Notes under the pieces: model-generated
The model's database searches: none
What the model was told of the DNA's origin: nothing
The model's input: the letters and a program-made list of their open reading frames with translations, nothing else
Part shown: piece after piece, positions 44,531 to 53,473 of the stretch
Numbering within the stretch: the stretch's first letter is position 1
Layout: each line of letters opens with the position of its first letter
Made by a program: the position numbers and the translations under genes
Origin: Candidatus Scalindua sediminis
GTDB taxonomy: Bacteria > Planctomycetota > Brocadiia > Brocadiales > Scalinduaceae
Assembly (NCBI GenBank): GCA_008636105.1
Contig: VSDH01000015.1
Location: 1 to 64,000 of the forward strand
DNA: 64,000 nucleotides
Direction of reading: 5' to 3'

Positions 44531-46297
44531 CTATTTCCTTTTGAATTGTTTCTCAAGTTCAGATATCTTGAATTCAAGTGTTGTTGGACGGCCGTGAGGG
44601 CAAAAGCTGGTGATTGTATCGTCTTTCTTTTTTTCTAAGAGTGATTGAATTTCTTGCGAACTTAATCTCTGTCCTGATTTTACAGCACCTTTACATGCCA
44701 TTATTTTGACGATTTTTCTTAGAATGCTATCTGTATCACTTTTAATTTCGTCACTATCAATTTCTTCCAATAAGCCTTGAATGAGTTCGCGACAATCTAA
44801 ATTTCTCAGGATTTGAGGGTGGGCACGGATGGCTATGGTGCTCTTACCAAATTCCTCTATCTCTAAACCCAGGGTGTCGAGTTCGTTTTTAAGGCTCATA
44901 ATAGTAACGTAATCCCGAGGCGTTAATTCTATTAATTCCGGGATCAACAGGTTTTGCTTTAAAAGTTTTGACGATTTGATTTGTTCCCATATCTCATGGT
45001 AGAGGACTATCTCATGCAGGGCATGTTGGTCAATAATGTTTAAACCATCGGTTGTTTCTTCTACTATGTATGAGTTATGTATCTGTAAGTAGGACGTAAA
45101 TGCGCTTTCTCGCTTAAATAAATGTTCAGTCTTAGAAGGAGGGAAGTAAGTCTGCTTATGTTCATCCTTGTGATAAGGGGTTTTGTTCTCTAAAGACCTG
45201 GAAAAGAAATCTGACATGGATTTCATCACGGATTCTTTCTTTTCATGCGATGAGGTTCCTATGTTGGTATGTTCAGGCAGGCTTGTAGCCTTAAGTGAGG
45301 AGTGAAATTCGGTTCCCGTAAGGGCTGTATGTAACGCGGAATATACCTGATCGTGTATGAGCCCTGCATTTTTGAAGCGAACTTCGATCTTCGTAGGATG
45401 CACATTAACATCCACTTCTTTATTATCAACCTGAAGGGACAGAAAGACAATGGGATATCTTTTTGACATTAAAAGATTTAGATAAGCAGCATTTATGGCA
45501 TGAGAAATTATATTATCCCTGATATACCTTCCGTTAAGAAAGACAAATTGCATCTTTGTATTTGGACGGTTATATGTAGGTGGTAAGACATACCCATATA
45601 TAGAAACGTTTGGTTCTTTAGAATTTATAGTGATAAGAACTTTACCCATTTCATCTCCAAAAATTGTCGTTATTCTTTCTTTTAAGTCTTTGGTGGGTGG
45701 GAGGCTTAAGACGTTCTTGCCGTTATTGACTGTACTGAAATGGATTTTTGGATATGCAAGTGCAAATCTTGTAACCGTTTCAGATATATGAGCCATTTCA
45801 GTATGTGTGCTTTTAAGGAACTTGCGTCTGACAGGGGTGTTATAAAATAAGTTACGCGCCTCGACCTGTGTACCTTCAGGCGCTCCTTTTTCTTTAATTT
45901 TATGAAGGTTTCCTCCCTCAATTTGAATTTCTGAGCCTATTAATGTACCCCTTGGACGTGATATAATCCTTGCCTGGGAGACTGCACCTACGCTTGGAAG
46001 GGCTTCACCTCGAAAACCCAATGTATTAATCGAAAACAGATCATCATCGCTCCACAATTTACTTGTGGCATGGCTTACAAAAGCTAATTCCACGTCATCT
46101 CTGTCCATTCCGATACCATTATCAGAAACCTTTATAAGCTTTTTACCACCATCTTCCAGTTGAACTTCTATACGTGTAGCATCGGCATCAATGGAATTTT
46201 CAATTAATTCTTTTAAGACAGAAGCAGGACGCTCAATTACTTCACCGGCAGCTATTTTGGTTACAACAGTTTGTGGTAAAACCTTTATTTTAGACAC
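44531..46297 (-). CDS. mutL: DNA mismatch repair protein MutL
   Basis: 588 residues. The N-terminal GHKL ATPase has AAGEVIERPASVLKELIENSIDA, DNGIGM and HATSK, and GFRGEALPSV. The C-terminal endonuclease motifs are DQHALHEIVLYHE (the second Glu is one residue further on than in the usual DQHAx2Ex4E), ACKGAVKSGQRLS and FCPHGRPT. So it is likely the nicking type found in bacteria without MutH. It overlaps tsaE by 13 bases, in the thiL-tsaE-mutL operon. Confidence 0.96.
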   Translation of the reverse strand: MSKIKVLPQTVVTKIAAGEVIERPASVLKELIENSIDADATRIEVQLEDGGKKLIKVSDNGIGMDRDDVELAFVSHATSKLWSDDDLFSINTLGFRGEALPSVGAVSQARIISRPRGTLIGSEIQIEGGNLHKIKEKGAPEGTQVEARNLFYNTPVRRKFLKSTHTEMAHISETVTRFALAYPKIHFSTVNNGKNVLSLPPTKDLKERITTIFGDEMGKVLITINSKEPNVSIYGYVLPPTYNRPNTKMQFVFLNGRYIRDNIISHAINAAYLNLLMSKRYPIVFLSLQVDNKEVDVNVHPTKIEVRFKNAGLIHDQVYSALHTALTGTEFHSSLKATSLPEHTNIGTSSHEKKESVMKSMSDFFSRSLENKTPYHKDEHKQTYFPPSKTEHLFKRESAFTSYLQIHNSYIVEETTDGLNIIDQHALHEIVLYHEIWEQIKSSKLLKQNLLIPELIELTPRDYVTIMSLKNELDTLGLEIEEFGKSTIAIRAHPQILRNLDCRELIQGLLEEIDSDEIKSDTDSILRKIVKIMACKGAVKSGQRLSSQEIQSLLEKKKDDTITSFCPHGRPTTLEFKISELEKQFKRK

Positions 46298-46800
46298 TCG
46301 ATCTTTACCTTAAATTCTTTCATAAAATTCTTGTACTTTTCTCCTTTGTAAGATACACGAATATCTCTGGACGTTTGGTTTATTGTCCTAATCGCGATTT
46401 TTATAAACTCATCAGGCAGGCATTCCATTACCTTGTCTGCCCATTCAACAATTGATATACCATTGCTCCAAAAGAACTCAACACAGTCGATATCATACAT
46501 TTCATCAGGCGACTTCATTCTGTATGCATCGAAGTGATAAATCGGTATTCTTCCCATATATTGCTTTACTAACACAAAACTTGGGCTTGTTACTTCTTTC
46601 CTATCCTTTACACCCTGGCCTTCTGCAATTCCCTTTACCAGACATGTCTTACCCGAACCCAGCTGCCCCATAAGCGCTACTACACTCCCTGCCTTAAGAA
46701 GAGAACCTATTAGACGTCCGAGTTCTATTGTTTCCTCAACGTTATTAGTTTTAATGTGGATAGAATTGTCTGTAATAGAAAAATTTGTTTTACTTAAAAT
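46285..46800 (-). CDS. tsaE: tRNA t6A synthesis ATPase TsaE, non-standard start
   Basis: P-loop ATPase of t6A formation. MGQLGSGKT is the Walker A, followed by KEVTSPSFVLVKQY, YHFDAYRM and SIVEWADKVMECLP. The only ATG (46671) lies at the P-loop and would delete the first strand and helix. The same frame upstream encodes the expected VEETIELGRLIGSLLKAGSVVAL, and the frame is open to a TAG just above 46800. It holds no ATG, GTG or TTG, only ATT/ATC codons (the first ATT at 46800, seven bases after AGGG). I annotate the ATT at 46800 as the likely start (about 171 residues). It overlaps thiL and mutL. Compare the sigma factor gene. Confidence 0.75.
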   Translation of the reverse strand: MLSKTNFSITDNSIHIKTNNVEETIELGRLIGSLLKAGSVVALMGQLGSGKTCLVKGIAEGQGVKDRKEVTSPSFVLVKQYMGRIPIYHFDAYRMKSPDEMYDIDCVEFFWSNGISIVEWADKVMECLPDEFIKIAIRTINQTSRDIRVSYKGEKYKNFMKEFKVKIECLK

Positions 46801-47710
46801 GTTTGTACCCTAAAGGCTTTATTTTCCGTAACTTACGATTAGAATCCTGCATAAATATACCACCTGGTTTTTTGATATGACCAATTTTTGATACACGTAT
46901 TGAAAATGATCTTGATGCTAATAGTCTTTCGGATTCTTTATTAGAAAGAGTAAAAAGTAGTTCGTAGTCTTCACCATCATGAAGTGCGTGGTAAAGTACT
47001 GATAAACCTGTTTTGCGTGCCAACTTTTTTGCATCAGCAGATATAGGTATTTTATCTTCGTATAAAATTGCACCAGCACCGCTTTCTTCGAGAAGGTGAT
47101 TTAAATCTGCTACCAGGCCATCACTCACATCTATCATAGAATTTATACTAAATTTCTTGTTTAGTATCAGGCTTTCTTTTAGGCGCGGTTTGAATGAGAT
47201 GTGTTTTCTTAATATTGAACCACCGAGTGTTCCCGTTACCATTATTGCATCATCTACTTTTGCTCCAGAGCGTGTTACGGGCTTTAATCCATCATTCTTG
47301 CCAAACATTGTCACATTGATTGCTAACATTTTTTTCCCACTAACAATATCCCCACCTATTATTTTAATATTATATTCATCTGCCTCTTCTTTCATTCCCA
47401 GAAACAATTCTTTTGCAAATCTTGTTTTAGTTTTTAGGGGGAAACAAATAGAAACTACGGCATATTTAGCAGGGCAACCCATGGCAGCTATATCACTGAT
47501 ACTACATGCAATTGATTTCCTTCCTATTTTCCTTGGCGTATTTTTTTTTAGTTCAAAATGTGTACCTTCTACAAGCATATCTGTGGTAATAAGATACAAT
47601 AAATTATGGTTAATTTTTATGGATGAACAATCATCACCAATACCAATTATGATGTTTTTGTCTTTTTTTTGATTATTTCTTATCCATTTTATAAAAGAGA
47701 ATTCATCCAT
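46790..47710 (-). CDS. thiL: Thiamine-monophosphate kinase
   Basis: About 306 residues with ATG at 47710; the TTG at 47719 is less likely. Start DEFSFIKWI, then IGIGDDCSSIKI, TTDMLVEGTHFELK, ACSISDIAAMGCPAKYAVVSI, and VSDGLVADLNHLLEESGAGA, plus HALHDGEDYELLFTL. Reaction: ThMP + ATP to ThDP. It is the first gene of the thiL-tsaE-mutL operon and overlaps the presumed start of tsaE. No riboswitch is seen upstream. Confidence 0.94.
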   Translation of the reverse strand: MDEFSFIKWIRNNQKKDKNIIIGIGDDCSSIKINHNLLYLITTDMLVEGTHFELKKNTPRKIGRKSIACSISDIAAMGCPAKYAVVSICFPLKTKTRFAKELFLGMKEEADEYNIKIIGGDIVSGKKMLAINVTMFGKNDGLKPVTRSGAKVDDAIMVTGTLGGSILRKHISFKPRLKESLILNKKFSINSMIDVSDGLVADLNHLLEESGAGAILYEDKIPISADAKKLARKTGLSVLYHALHDGEDYELLFTLSNKESERLLASRSFSIRVSKIGHIKKPGGIFMQDSNRKLRKIKPLGYKHFK

Positions 47711-47836
47711 TTTCTGCAAAAATTATATTGTCTTTTTTTTTAAATACCAACATATTTTATTGAAAAAATATATAAGTTAGCCGATAATTAAGCTATGTAA
47801 CTGTTTAAAATTTTGTAAATTTCTCTGGAAAGAACC

Positions 47837-48655
47837 ATGAAAAAAGAAAAAAATATTCAAGAACTACAAAAAGACAGTTTGCAAGAACTATCTGATAAAG
47901 ACCTCCTTTTTCTTATCAAAAGTTATGTAACTAAACGGAGGGACTACAAAAATATTGCAAATTTGATAAGAGGAGACGAGGACATAATCGGCAAGATGAT
48001 TGATAGTGACAGGGTATTTAGCAAGGTGATGAACTGTAAAGACCGTATTTTGGAAGTGTCTCCTTATTTTTTATTTTCGTTGCTTTTGAGAAGGGCGCTT
48101 AGAGAAAAAAGAGAAGACACAGAATTTATCGAGGAGACTATAGAGATATTAAACAGTACCGAAACTATTACCCCCTGGAATAGGAATAGGCTTTTAGGCT
48201 TACTTGAAGATAAAAAGGTTTCAAACTACATTGTTAATGTGCTCACAAGGTTTGCGAAGAGTTCAAGATTGTTTAAGATAGTAGAAGGAGAGGAAGAGTC
48301 TTATAACTATATAGTGGACATGATTGCAGATTCGCTACGGTCGGATAATATTAGAAAGTTTTATACTTACTGTCATATTGGGAATTATGCGCTCTTCTTA
48401 ACCGGGATGGTTCCGGAATATATAGAATACAGATATGAGTACAAACAAAGGCCAGTTGACGAGCATTATTATGTAGATTTCGGGAAGGCATATTTTAGTT
48501 TGGCATCAGAACATATCAACGCAAGGAAAAACAGGCTCTCTGACACATTATCACAATTATCAGAAGGTTTCGAGGTTGTTGTTCAAGTTTTACGTTTTAT
48601 GAACAGTGAATACCTTTATCCTGACAAGGTGAAAACTTGTGGGGAAATCCATTAA
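47837..48655 (+). CDS. Orphan protein A of a two-gene unit
   Basis: 272 residues, mostly helical, no signal peptide. It starts KEKNIQELQKDSLQELSDKD and has YFLFSLLLRRALREKREDTE. The C-terminal half is conserved-looking: YCHIGNYALFLTGMVPEYIE, RPVDEHYYVDFGKAYFSLAS and LSQLSEGFEVVVQVL. I do not recognise a family. It is followed 14 bases later by a second unknown protein, so the two are probably made together. The ATG is preceded by GGAAAGAACC. Confidence 0.75.
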   Translation: MKKEKNIQELQKDSLQELSDKDLLFLIKSYVTKRRDYKNIANLIRGDEDIIGKMIDSDRVFSKVMNCKDRILEVSPYFLFSLLLRRALREKREDTEFIEETIEILNSTETITPWNRNRLLGLLEDKKVSNYIVNVLTRFAKSSRLFKIVEGEEESYNYIVDMIADSLRSDNIRKFYTYCHIGNYALFLTGMVPEYIEYRYEYKQRPVDEHYYVDFGKAYFSLASEHINARKNRLSDTLSQLSEGFEVVVQVLRFMNSEYLYPDKVKTCGEIH

Positions 48656-48669
48656 TTATATAGAGTTAG

Positions 48670-49362
48670 ATGAAAATGGGAACTAAGTGCCCTTTGATTG
48701 AAGAATTACAGAGAAAGATAGAAAAGACATATGCGTTAGACACAGGTATTATAAATATTGAGGAATTCGTTATCGGCAATAAGGGGTATAAAAAGTTTTA
48801 TGCGAAAGAGAAAATTAAAACGGTTGTTAATAATAGTTATTCAAGGTCACAGGTATTTATAAGAGACATTGGGAATACACTTAAGGTAAGTATTTACTAC
48901 CCTGATGAATTGATTAAAGTATTGGAGGATAATGATCCCCGAATTGGTCTTCATGATGACAATATTGACGCATGTGCAAGCTTTGTGGAAGAGCTAGATC
49001 ACTTTTTATTTATAGCTCAGAATTTTAAATTGAACCGTCCTTTTAGCCTTCTTGAATTGGAGTTACAGGCAAATGTAACGAAATACTTAGTGCTGAAATA
49101 TTTTATCGCACTACAAAGTAAATCAATAAGGTTAAGTAAGAGTGATAAAGAATACATTAGACACCATCTCTTTTACAAACGTAAATACGATACTGATGAT
49201 CCCTCGGAAAGAAAGAGATATGAAGATGCGAAGATATTCGGTATTATTTATACAAAATACATAGACTTTCTCTCACACGAAGATAGATTGCGTGATTTAA
49301 GGAAATTCAGTAGAATGACCTGTTCATCAAAGATAAGACATATACAATCAATAAGGAATTAG
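48670..49362 (+). CDS. Orphan protein B of a two-gene unit
   Basis: 230 residues. Regions: CPLIEELQRKIEKTYALDTG, then VFIRDIGNTLKVSIYYPDEL, DACASFVEELDHFLFIAQNF, RPFSLLELELQANVTKYLVL and a basic end. The EELDHFL and LELELQANVTKYLVL stretches look helical and might bind metal (E, H), but this is a guess. No family recognised. It is 14 bases after orphan A. Together they make an otherwise unexplained pair. Confidence 0.75.
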   Translation: MKMGTKCPLIEELQRKIEKTYALDTGIINIEEFVIGNKGYKKFYAKEKIKTVVNNSYSRSQVFIRDIGNTLKVSIYYPDELIKVLEDNDPRIGLHDDNIDACASFVEELDHFLFIAQNFKLNRPFSLLELELQANVTKYLVLKYFIALQSKSIRLSKSDKEYIRHHLFYKRKYDTDDPSERKRYEDAKIFGIIYTKYIDFLSHEDRLRDLRKFSRMTCSSKIRHIQSIRN

Positions 49363-49533
49363 CATCGATTCATTAATAGAAGGAACATGCAACTTTTGTA
49401 AGTCTTCGTTGCTTTATTGCTGGAATAAGTTCTGGCTCTGATATCCAATCCTTGTAAAAGGTTTTACTTTGACTTCACCATTATCCGTATCAAAATCACT
49501 AAATATCACTCCAAACACTCTCAATAGGTTAAC

Positions 49534-50271
49534 TCAATAGTTTTCTTTAGGGCGAAAGTCATGACCATTTATAATTTGTCTGGGATTATGAGAAACAAGT
49601 GCTATTGCCTCTTCTTCTCCCATAATCTTGGCAGCCCTTTCTAACGCCCTGGATAGAATCGGTGGTCTGCCAGTTAGTGAGTGTACGTCAGATGCAATAA
49701 AATGTACTATATTATGTTTTAAAAGCCATTCAGCACATTTTCTTTCACTGGAACCAAAATCTCCTGTCAAGCTTTGTGCAGTTATCTGAACAAGGGCACC
49801 TGACTTGACTAATTGCTCTAAAATTTCCGGTTTTTTTTGAAACTTCATTATTCTCTCTGCGTGTGAGAGGATTGAAACAATGCCAATAGATTTAAGACTG
49901 GATATAAGTTTATCAGTTGCGGGTGGGATGAAGATAAATGGGAGTTCGAGAAGGATAAATTTTTTACCATTGTTAATCGCAAGCGCCTCTCCACTTTCTA
50001 TGTCTTCTGCTAATCTTTCATTAATATGTACTTCTGCTCCTGGGAGTATTTCCAAATCTAATTGAATTTCCTTCAATTTAAGATTGAGTTCTGTTACTTT
50101 TCTTAGTATCTCATCACTTTTTGCTTCATATACTCCATCTTTTGAATGAGGTGTTGCAACGATTGTCTTGATGCCGTCATTAGCAGCAATTTTACAAAGT
50201 TCGATCGATTCCTCAATCGTTTGTGGTCCGTCATCTAAAGAAGGAAGTATGTGTGTATGTATGTCTATCAT
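49534..50271 (-). CDS. CpsB/CapC-type PHP phosphatase
   Basis: 245 residues, PHP fold with metal ligands in MIDIHTHILPSLDDGP, VATPHSKDGVY, GAEVHINERL, ILSHAERIMKF and FIASDVHSLTGRPP. This family holds Mn-dependent tyrosine phosphatases (CpsB, YwqE) that control exopolysaccharide synthesis by acting on a bacterial tyrosine kinase. No such kinase is nearby. The family length is normal. It is transcribed away from the release-factor-like gene. Confidence 0.92.
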   Translation of the reverse strand: MIDIHTHILPSLDDGPQTIEESIELCKIAANDGIKTIVATPHSKDGVYEAKSDEILRKVTELNLKLKEIQLDLEILPGAEVHINERLAEDIESGEALAINNGKKFILLELPFIFIPPATDKLISSLKSIGIVSILSHAERIMKFQKKPEILEQLVKSGALVQITAQSLTGDFGSSERKCAEWLLKHNIVHFIASDVHSLTGRPPILSRALERAAKIMGEEEAIALVSHNPRQIINGHDFRPKENY

Positions 50272-50440
50272 CTTTATCTCAAGAGGTAATCGGAATTATA
50301 ACTTAAAAAAAATTTGAATCTTCGTATTTTTAATTTGCAAGCGGGGAAATTGAGTATAGGTTTTTCATTGAAATGGTATACAATAATTGCTTAATTATAA
50401 TGTAATTTCAAATAAATACAAAATATAATATAAAGACTGC

Positions 50441-50797
50441 ATGAAAAAATACTCAATTGATTTAACAAATTTAAGAAAGGAAGTTCGAATAGATTATTTT
50501 AAGAGTTCTGGTCCCGGTGGGCAACACAAGAATAAAACTATGTCTTGTGTAAGATTATTTCACAAACCTACGGGTATAAGGGTAGTTGCCACAGAGTCAC
50601 GTTCACAGATACGAAATCGTGCACTTGCTTTTAAAAGACTTCAAGTAAAGTTAATGGAGTTAAATATTGAAGAAAAAGAGCGGATTCCTACCAGTAAGCC
50701 CCGTTATGCGAAGGAGCGAATCCTGCAGAACAAAAAGAAAAGATCCCAAAAAAAACAATTAAGAAAAGAGATTTCATCCTCTGAAATCGAGTTCTAA
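50441..50797 (+). CDS. Peptide chain release factor-like protein (ArfB/RF-1 domain)
   Basis: 118 residues containing the RF-1 catalytic domain: SSGPGGQHKNKTMSCVRL with GGQ at 26-28, then RVVATESRSQIRNRALAFKR and a basic tail (PRYAKERILQNKKKRSQKKQ). The stop-codon-recognising domains of RF1 and RF2 are absent. Family role: hydrolysis of peptidyl-tRNA on stalled ribosomes (ArfB) or a related rescue. The tail is of the type that enters the mRNA channel. Confidence 0.92.
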   Translation: MKKYSIDLTNLRKEVRIDYFKSSGPGGQHKNKTMSCVRLFHKPTGIRVVATESRSQIRNRALAFKRLQVKLMELNIEEKERIPTSKPRYAKERILQNKKKRSQKKQLRKEISSSEIEF

Positions 50798-50916
50798 CGG
50801 AAACACGGCTGCAATAATCAGCAATGTCTTAAAAGTTATTGACAGTTGTAACTTATTTAAATAATATGATGGAGCCAAACGAATCAAGTGATATATGGGC
50901 AAAGGGGGAAATCTTT

Positions 50917-51861
50917 ATGTCTTTCTGGAAAATGCTAAACAGTTTTCTAGTATTACTAGCTATTTCGTTAATAGTCACAGGATGTGGTTCTTCTGAGAAA
51001 CGAAGAACCACGGGAGATGAACCCTTCTTTCAACAAGAAAAAGGACTTACAGAACATGGTAAGAAAAAAACAATAGACAGGATTTACCAGATCGATCCGG
51101 GTGATAAGAAGTTTGAGGTTTCAGATAAGTTCCGAACAGACCCTCCCAGGAAAATTGCAATATTACCCTTTGATAATTTGGTAGGTGGTAATTATATCTT
51201 AAATGAAATTCCTATTCCCAGGTTTAGCAATGAAGAAAAGGATGGTTGGAACTGGACTTATGCGAACAGAGTGAGAAGGTTTTTCTTCGGACACTTTGCT
51301 GCCAGGGAATTTGAAGATATAGAGTTAATGTATATAGATAAGTTACTACAAGAACTTGGGGTTTTAACACCCAACGACTTATATAAAATACCACCACAAG
51401 AACTGGGGAGGATGCTCGATGCAGATGCCCTTATTTATGGTCAAATCACAGACTATAAAAATTCTTATTACACACTCTTTGCCCAGATCAGGATTGGCTT
51501 GCGTATAAGATGTGTTTCGACAGAAGATGGTAGTGTCCTTTTTGAAGGTGAACATAAAAGGTATGATAATGACATACGTGTAGCAACCAACCCTTTTGAT
51601 TTTGTAATTGCATCATTCCAGAACTATATGAGCCTAAGGGATGTCTATGCGGCAAGGGCAAGCGAGGAGGTGTCACGTGAATTAGTTTTAAAAATCCCTA
51701 TTGTTGAATCATTTATTGAAGAAGAGGAACAACGTATTAGAGACAGAATCAGAACAAAGTTAACATATCTACCTCCCTCCAGCCCCGGAATGGTTATTGA
51801 AAATGAAACCAATCCTGCTACCGTCCCATCTATTCAAAACGAAAAACAAATTGTTGAATAA
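50917..51861 (+). CDS. Outer-membrane-type lipoprotein, GNA1162/DUF799-like
   Basis: The start is the ATG at 50917, after GGGGGAAA; the frame open from 50839 carries 26 extra codons without a ribosome site. It gives 314 residues with a lipobox (LIVTGC). The core fits the GNA1162/DUF799 family: RKIAILPFDNLVGG, EDIELMYIDKLLQELGVLTPNDLYKIPPQELGRMLDADALIYGQI and LRIRCVSTEDGSVLFEGEH. Such proteins may be outer-membrane secretion or assembly components with related lipoproteins, but none is adjacent. Mature length and C-terminal tail (PSIQNEKQIVE) look complete. Confidence 0.87.
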   Translation: MSFWKMLNSFLVLLAISLIVTGCGSSEKRRTTGDEPFFQQEKGLTEHGKKKTIDRIYQIDPGDKKFEVSDKFRTDPPRKIAILPFDNLVGGNYILNEIPIPRFSNEEKDGWNWTYANRVRRFFFGHFAAREFEDIELMYIDKLLQELGVLTPNDLYKIPPQELGRMLDADALIYGQITDYKNSYYTLFAQIRIGLRIRCVSTEDGSVLFEGEHKRYDNDIRVATNPFDFVIASFQNYMSLRDVYAARASEEVSRELVLKIPIVESFIEEEEQRIRDRIRTKLTYLPPSSPGMVIENETNPATVPSIQNEKQIVE

Positions 51862-51883
51862 TATATGCTGATTTGTTGTTATA

Positions 51884-52209
51884 GGATTTAAACATATCAA
51901 AAAAGCATTCCGTTTAGTTATAAATCTTATTCTTTATGGAAAAAAGTGCGTATTAAAAATAGCAGCTGGTTTCCTTCTAATTTTATCTTTCCCTCTGCTA
52001 ATTAATGCTGAACAGGAATGCTGCCATATACACTTTTGGGTAGAACGGTAATTAAAATGCCATTTATCGTTTATACTTTTCTGGGTCATGAGATAGCTCA
52101 CAATTGGTGGGGTAATTCAGTTTTTGTAGACCAAGAAAAAGGGAATTGGTGTGAGGGCTTGACAACATATAGAAGAGGTCAAAAGATATCGGATGGGATT
52201 ATGTCGTAA
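51884..52209 (+). pseudogene. Remnant of an M1-family aminopeptidase
   Basis: A frame beginning FKHIKKAFRLVINLIL and carrying a signal-like stretch (KIAAGFLLILSFPLLINAEQE) stops at about 52050. In another frame, directly downstream, GHEIAHNWWGNSVFVDQEKGN and CEGLTTY (about 52085-52170) match the zinc site of M1 peptidases (HExxHxWWGN, then E). The several hundred codons between signal and active site in a normal M1 are missing, and the frame ends at 52209. So the remnant retains the N-terminal export signal and the active-site piece joined by a deletion. The 63-codon frame at 52018 is not a functional gene. Confidence 0.7.
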
Positions 52210-52469
52210 ATAGACTAACCACGTAAATTATGCAAGACGAACTATATTTAGGGACAAAACCCCTCTGTTTCCTTCATTAAGCAATTTGATTTCTAGCAAC
52301 TACTCCATCACATGCGAGGCATGTCTGTGACTTTCAATTCCTAAAAAGCTACGCTTCTATTTTGCCTCGCAAAATTTATTGCTTAACGTAAGAAATATTC
52401 TTATAGTAAAGTTAAGTAATGAAATCTTTATTTAATACGTGTTTTACTAATATGTTTAAAGTGGAAGAT

Positions 52470-53171
52470 TTATTTCCTTCTTTTTTTCGTAGCTTTTTCT
52501 GAAAGTAGCTTGTCATACACTACTCCAGCTACTATTCCACCAAGTATAGGCCCAAACCACCAAACGACATGATTATCTAAGTGGCCAGATGCTATTGCAG
52601 GCCCAAATACACGTGCTGGATTCAATGCCCCACCACTAATTGGGTTGGCAACCAATACTCCAAATAAGAATGCCAAACCGATAGCAATACCGGCAATACC
52701 TTTTGATGATCTCCTATCAACTGCAGTAGCGTATATTGTTAATACAAATATGAACGATACTACGGCTTCCATGAATATTGCACTGCCGCTGCTAACTCCA
52801 TCCCCTACTACACAGGTACCTAGAAAAACTGTACTGATTGCATCAGGGAATAGTACCTTTAAGAAGAAGGCTGCTACCACAGCACCTAATAATTGAGATA
52901 TTATATAAAAAACAGCTGTGTTGGCTTCCATCCTTTTACCAACCCAAAAAGAGATCGTTACTGCAGGGTTTATGTGAGCACCTGAAATATAACTTATTGC
53001 ATATACTGCTGCTATAACTACAAACCCAAAGGCTGCGGAAACTCCTAAGATACCTATTCCCTGTCCACCGGAGTTTGTCAAATAGTAATCGGCGCATATT
53101 GCGCCAGCTCCGATAAAAACTAGCATAAACGTACCTAAAAATTCAGCCACATATTTATTATTCGGTTTCAT
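52470..53171 (-). CDS. MIP-family channel (aquaporin-like)
   Basis: 233 residues from the ATG at 53171, chosen because AGGAGGACGATTT precedes it; 15 further codons are open upstream. Six hydrophobic segments and both NPA boxes: NPA 68-70 (SGAHINPAVT) and 184-186 (GGALNPARVFGPA). The arginine of the selectivity filter follows the second NPA. The position where AqpZ has His is Val here (LAFLFGVLVANP), and the next position is Gly (GGAL), so strict water specificity is unlikely. It could pass glycerol, ammonia, arsenite or another small solute. No enzyme for those is adjacent. The 302-base spacer upstream has no gene. Confidence 0.9.
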   Translation of the reverse strand: MKPNNKYVAEFLGTFMLVFIGAGAICADYYLTNSGGQGIGILGVSAAFGFVVIAAVYAISYISGAHINPAVTISFWVGKRMEANTAVFYIISQLLGAVVAAFFLKVLFPDAISTVFLGTCVVGDGVSSGSAIFMEAVVSFIFVLTIYATAVDRRSSKGIAGIAIGLAFLFGVLVANPISGGALNPARVFGPAIASGHLDNHVVWWFGPILGGIVAGVVYDKLLSEKATKKRRK

Positions 53172-53473
53172 AAATCGTCCTCCTATATTTGTCCGACCTT
53201 TTTCAATTACCTCCAAGTTTAACTTGAAAACAACCTATGAAGGCCTTCTTATTATTAAATTTCACTTCGCGGTAAAAGGCTTACGCTTTTTCCTTCTAAC
53301 TTCAATACAGTTCTTTATGAGTTACAGACCAGGAATTACGAAACTTAATCGATTCTTGCATCATCCAAAGTGTTATTAAAATTAAGTTATTTTTTGCCCA
53401 CAAACCTCCTTTCTTTCAGAAAAAATATTTGGCTCGTTTTATGAATTTTTTAGTCCTTTTTACCTGATAACGA

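Noticed and set aside
49363-49533. Possible short gene remnant on the minus strand
   Set aside because: About 35 codons read VFGVIFSDFDTDNGEVKV, then PFTRIGY, but there is no start, ribosome site or family match.
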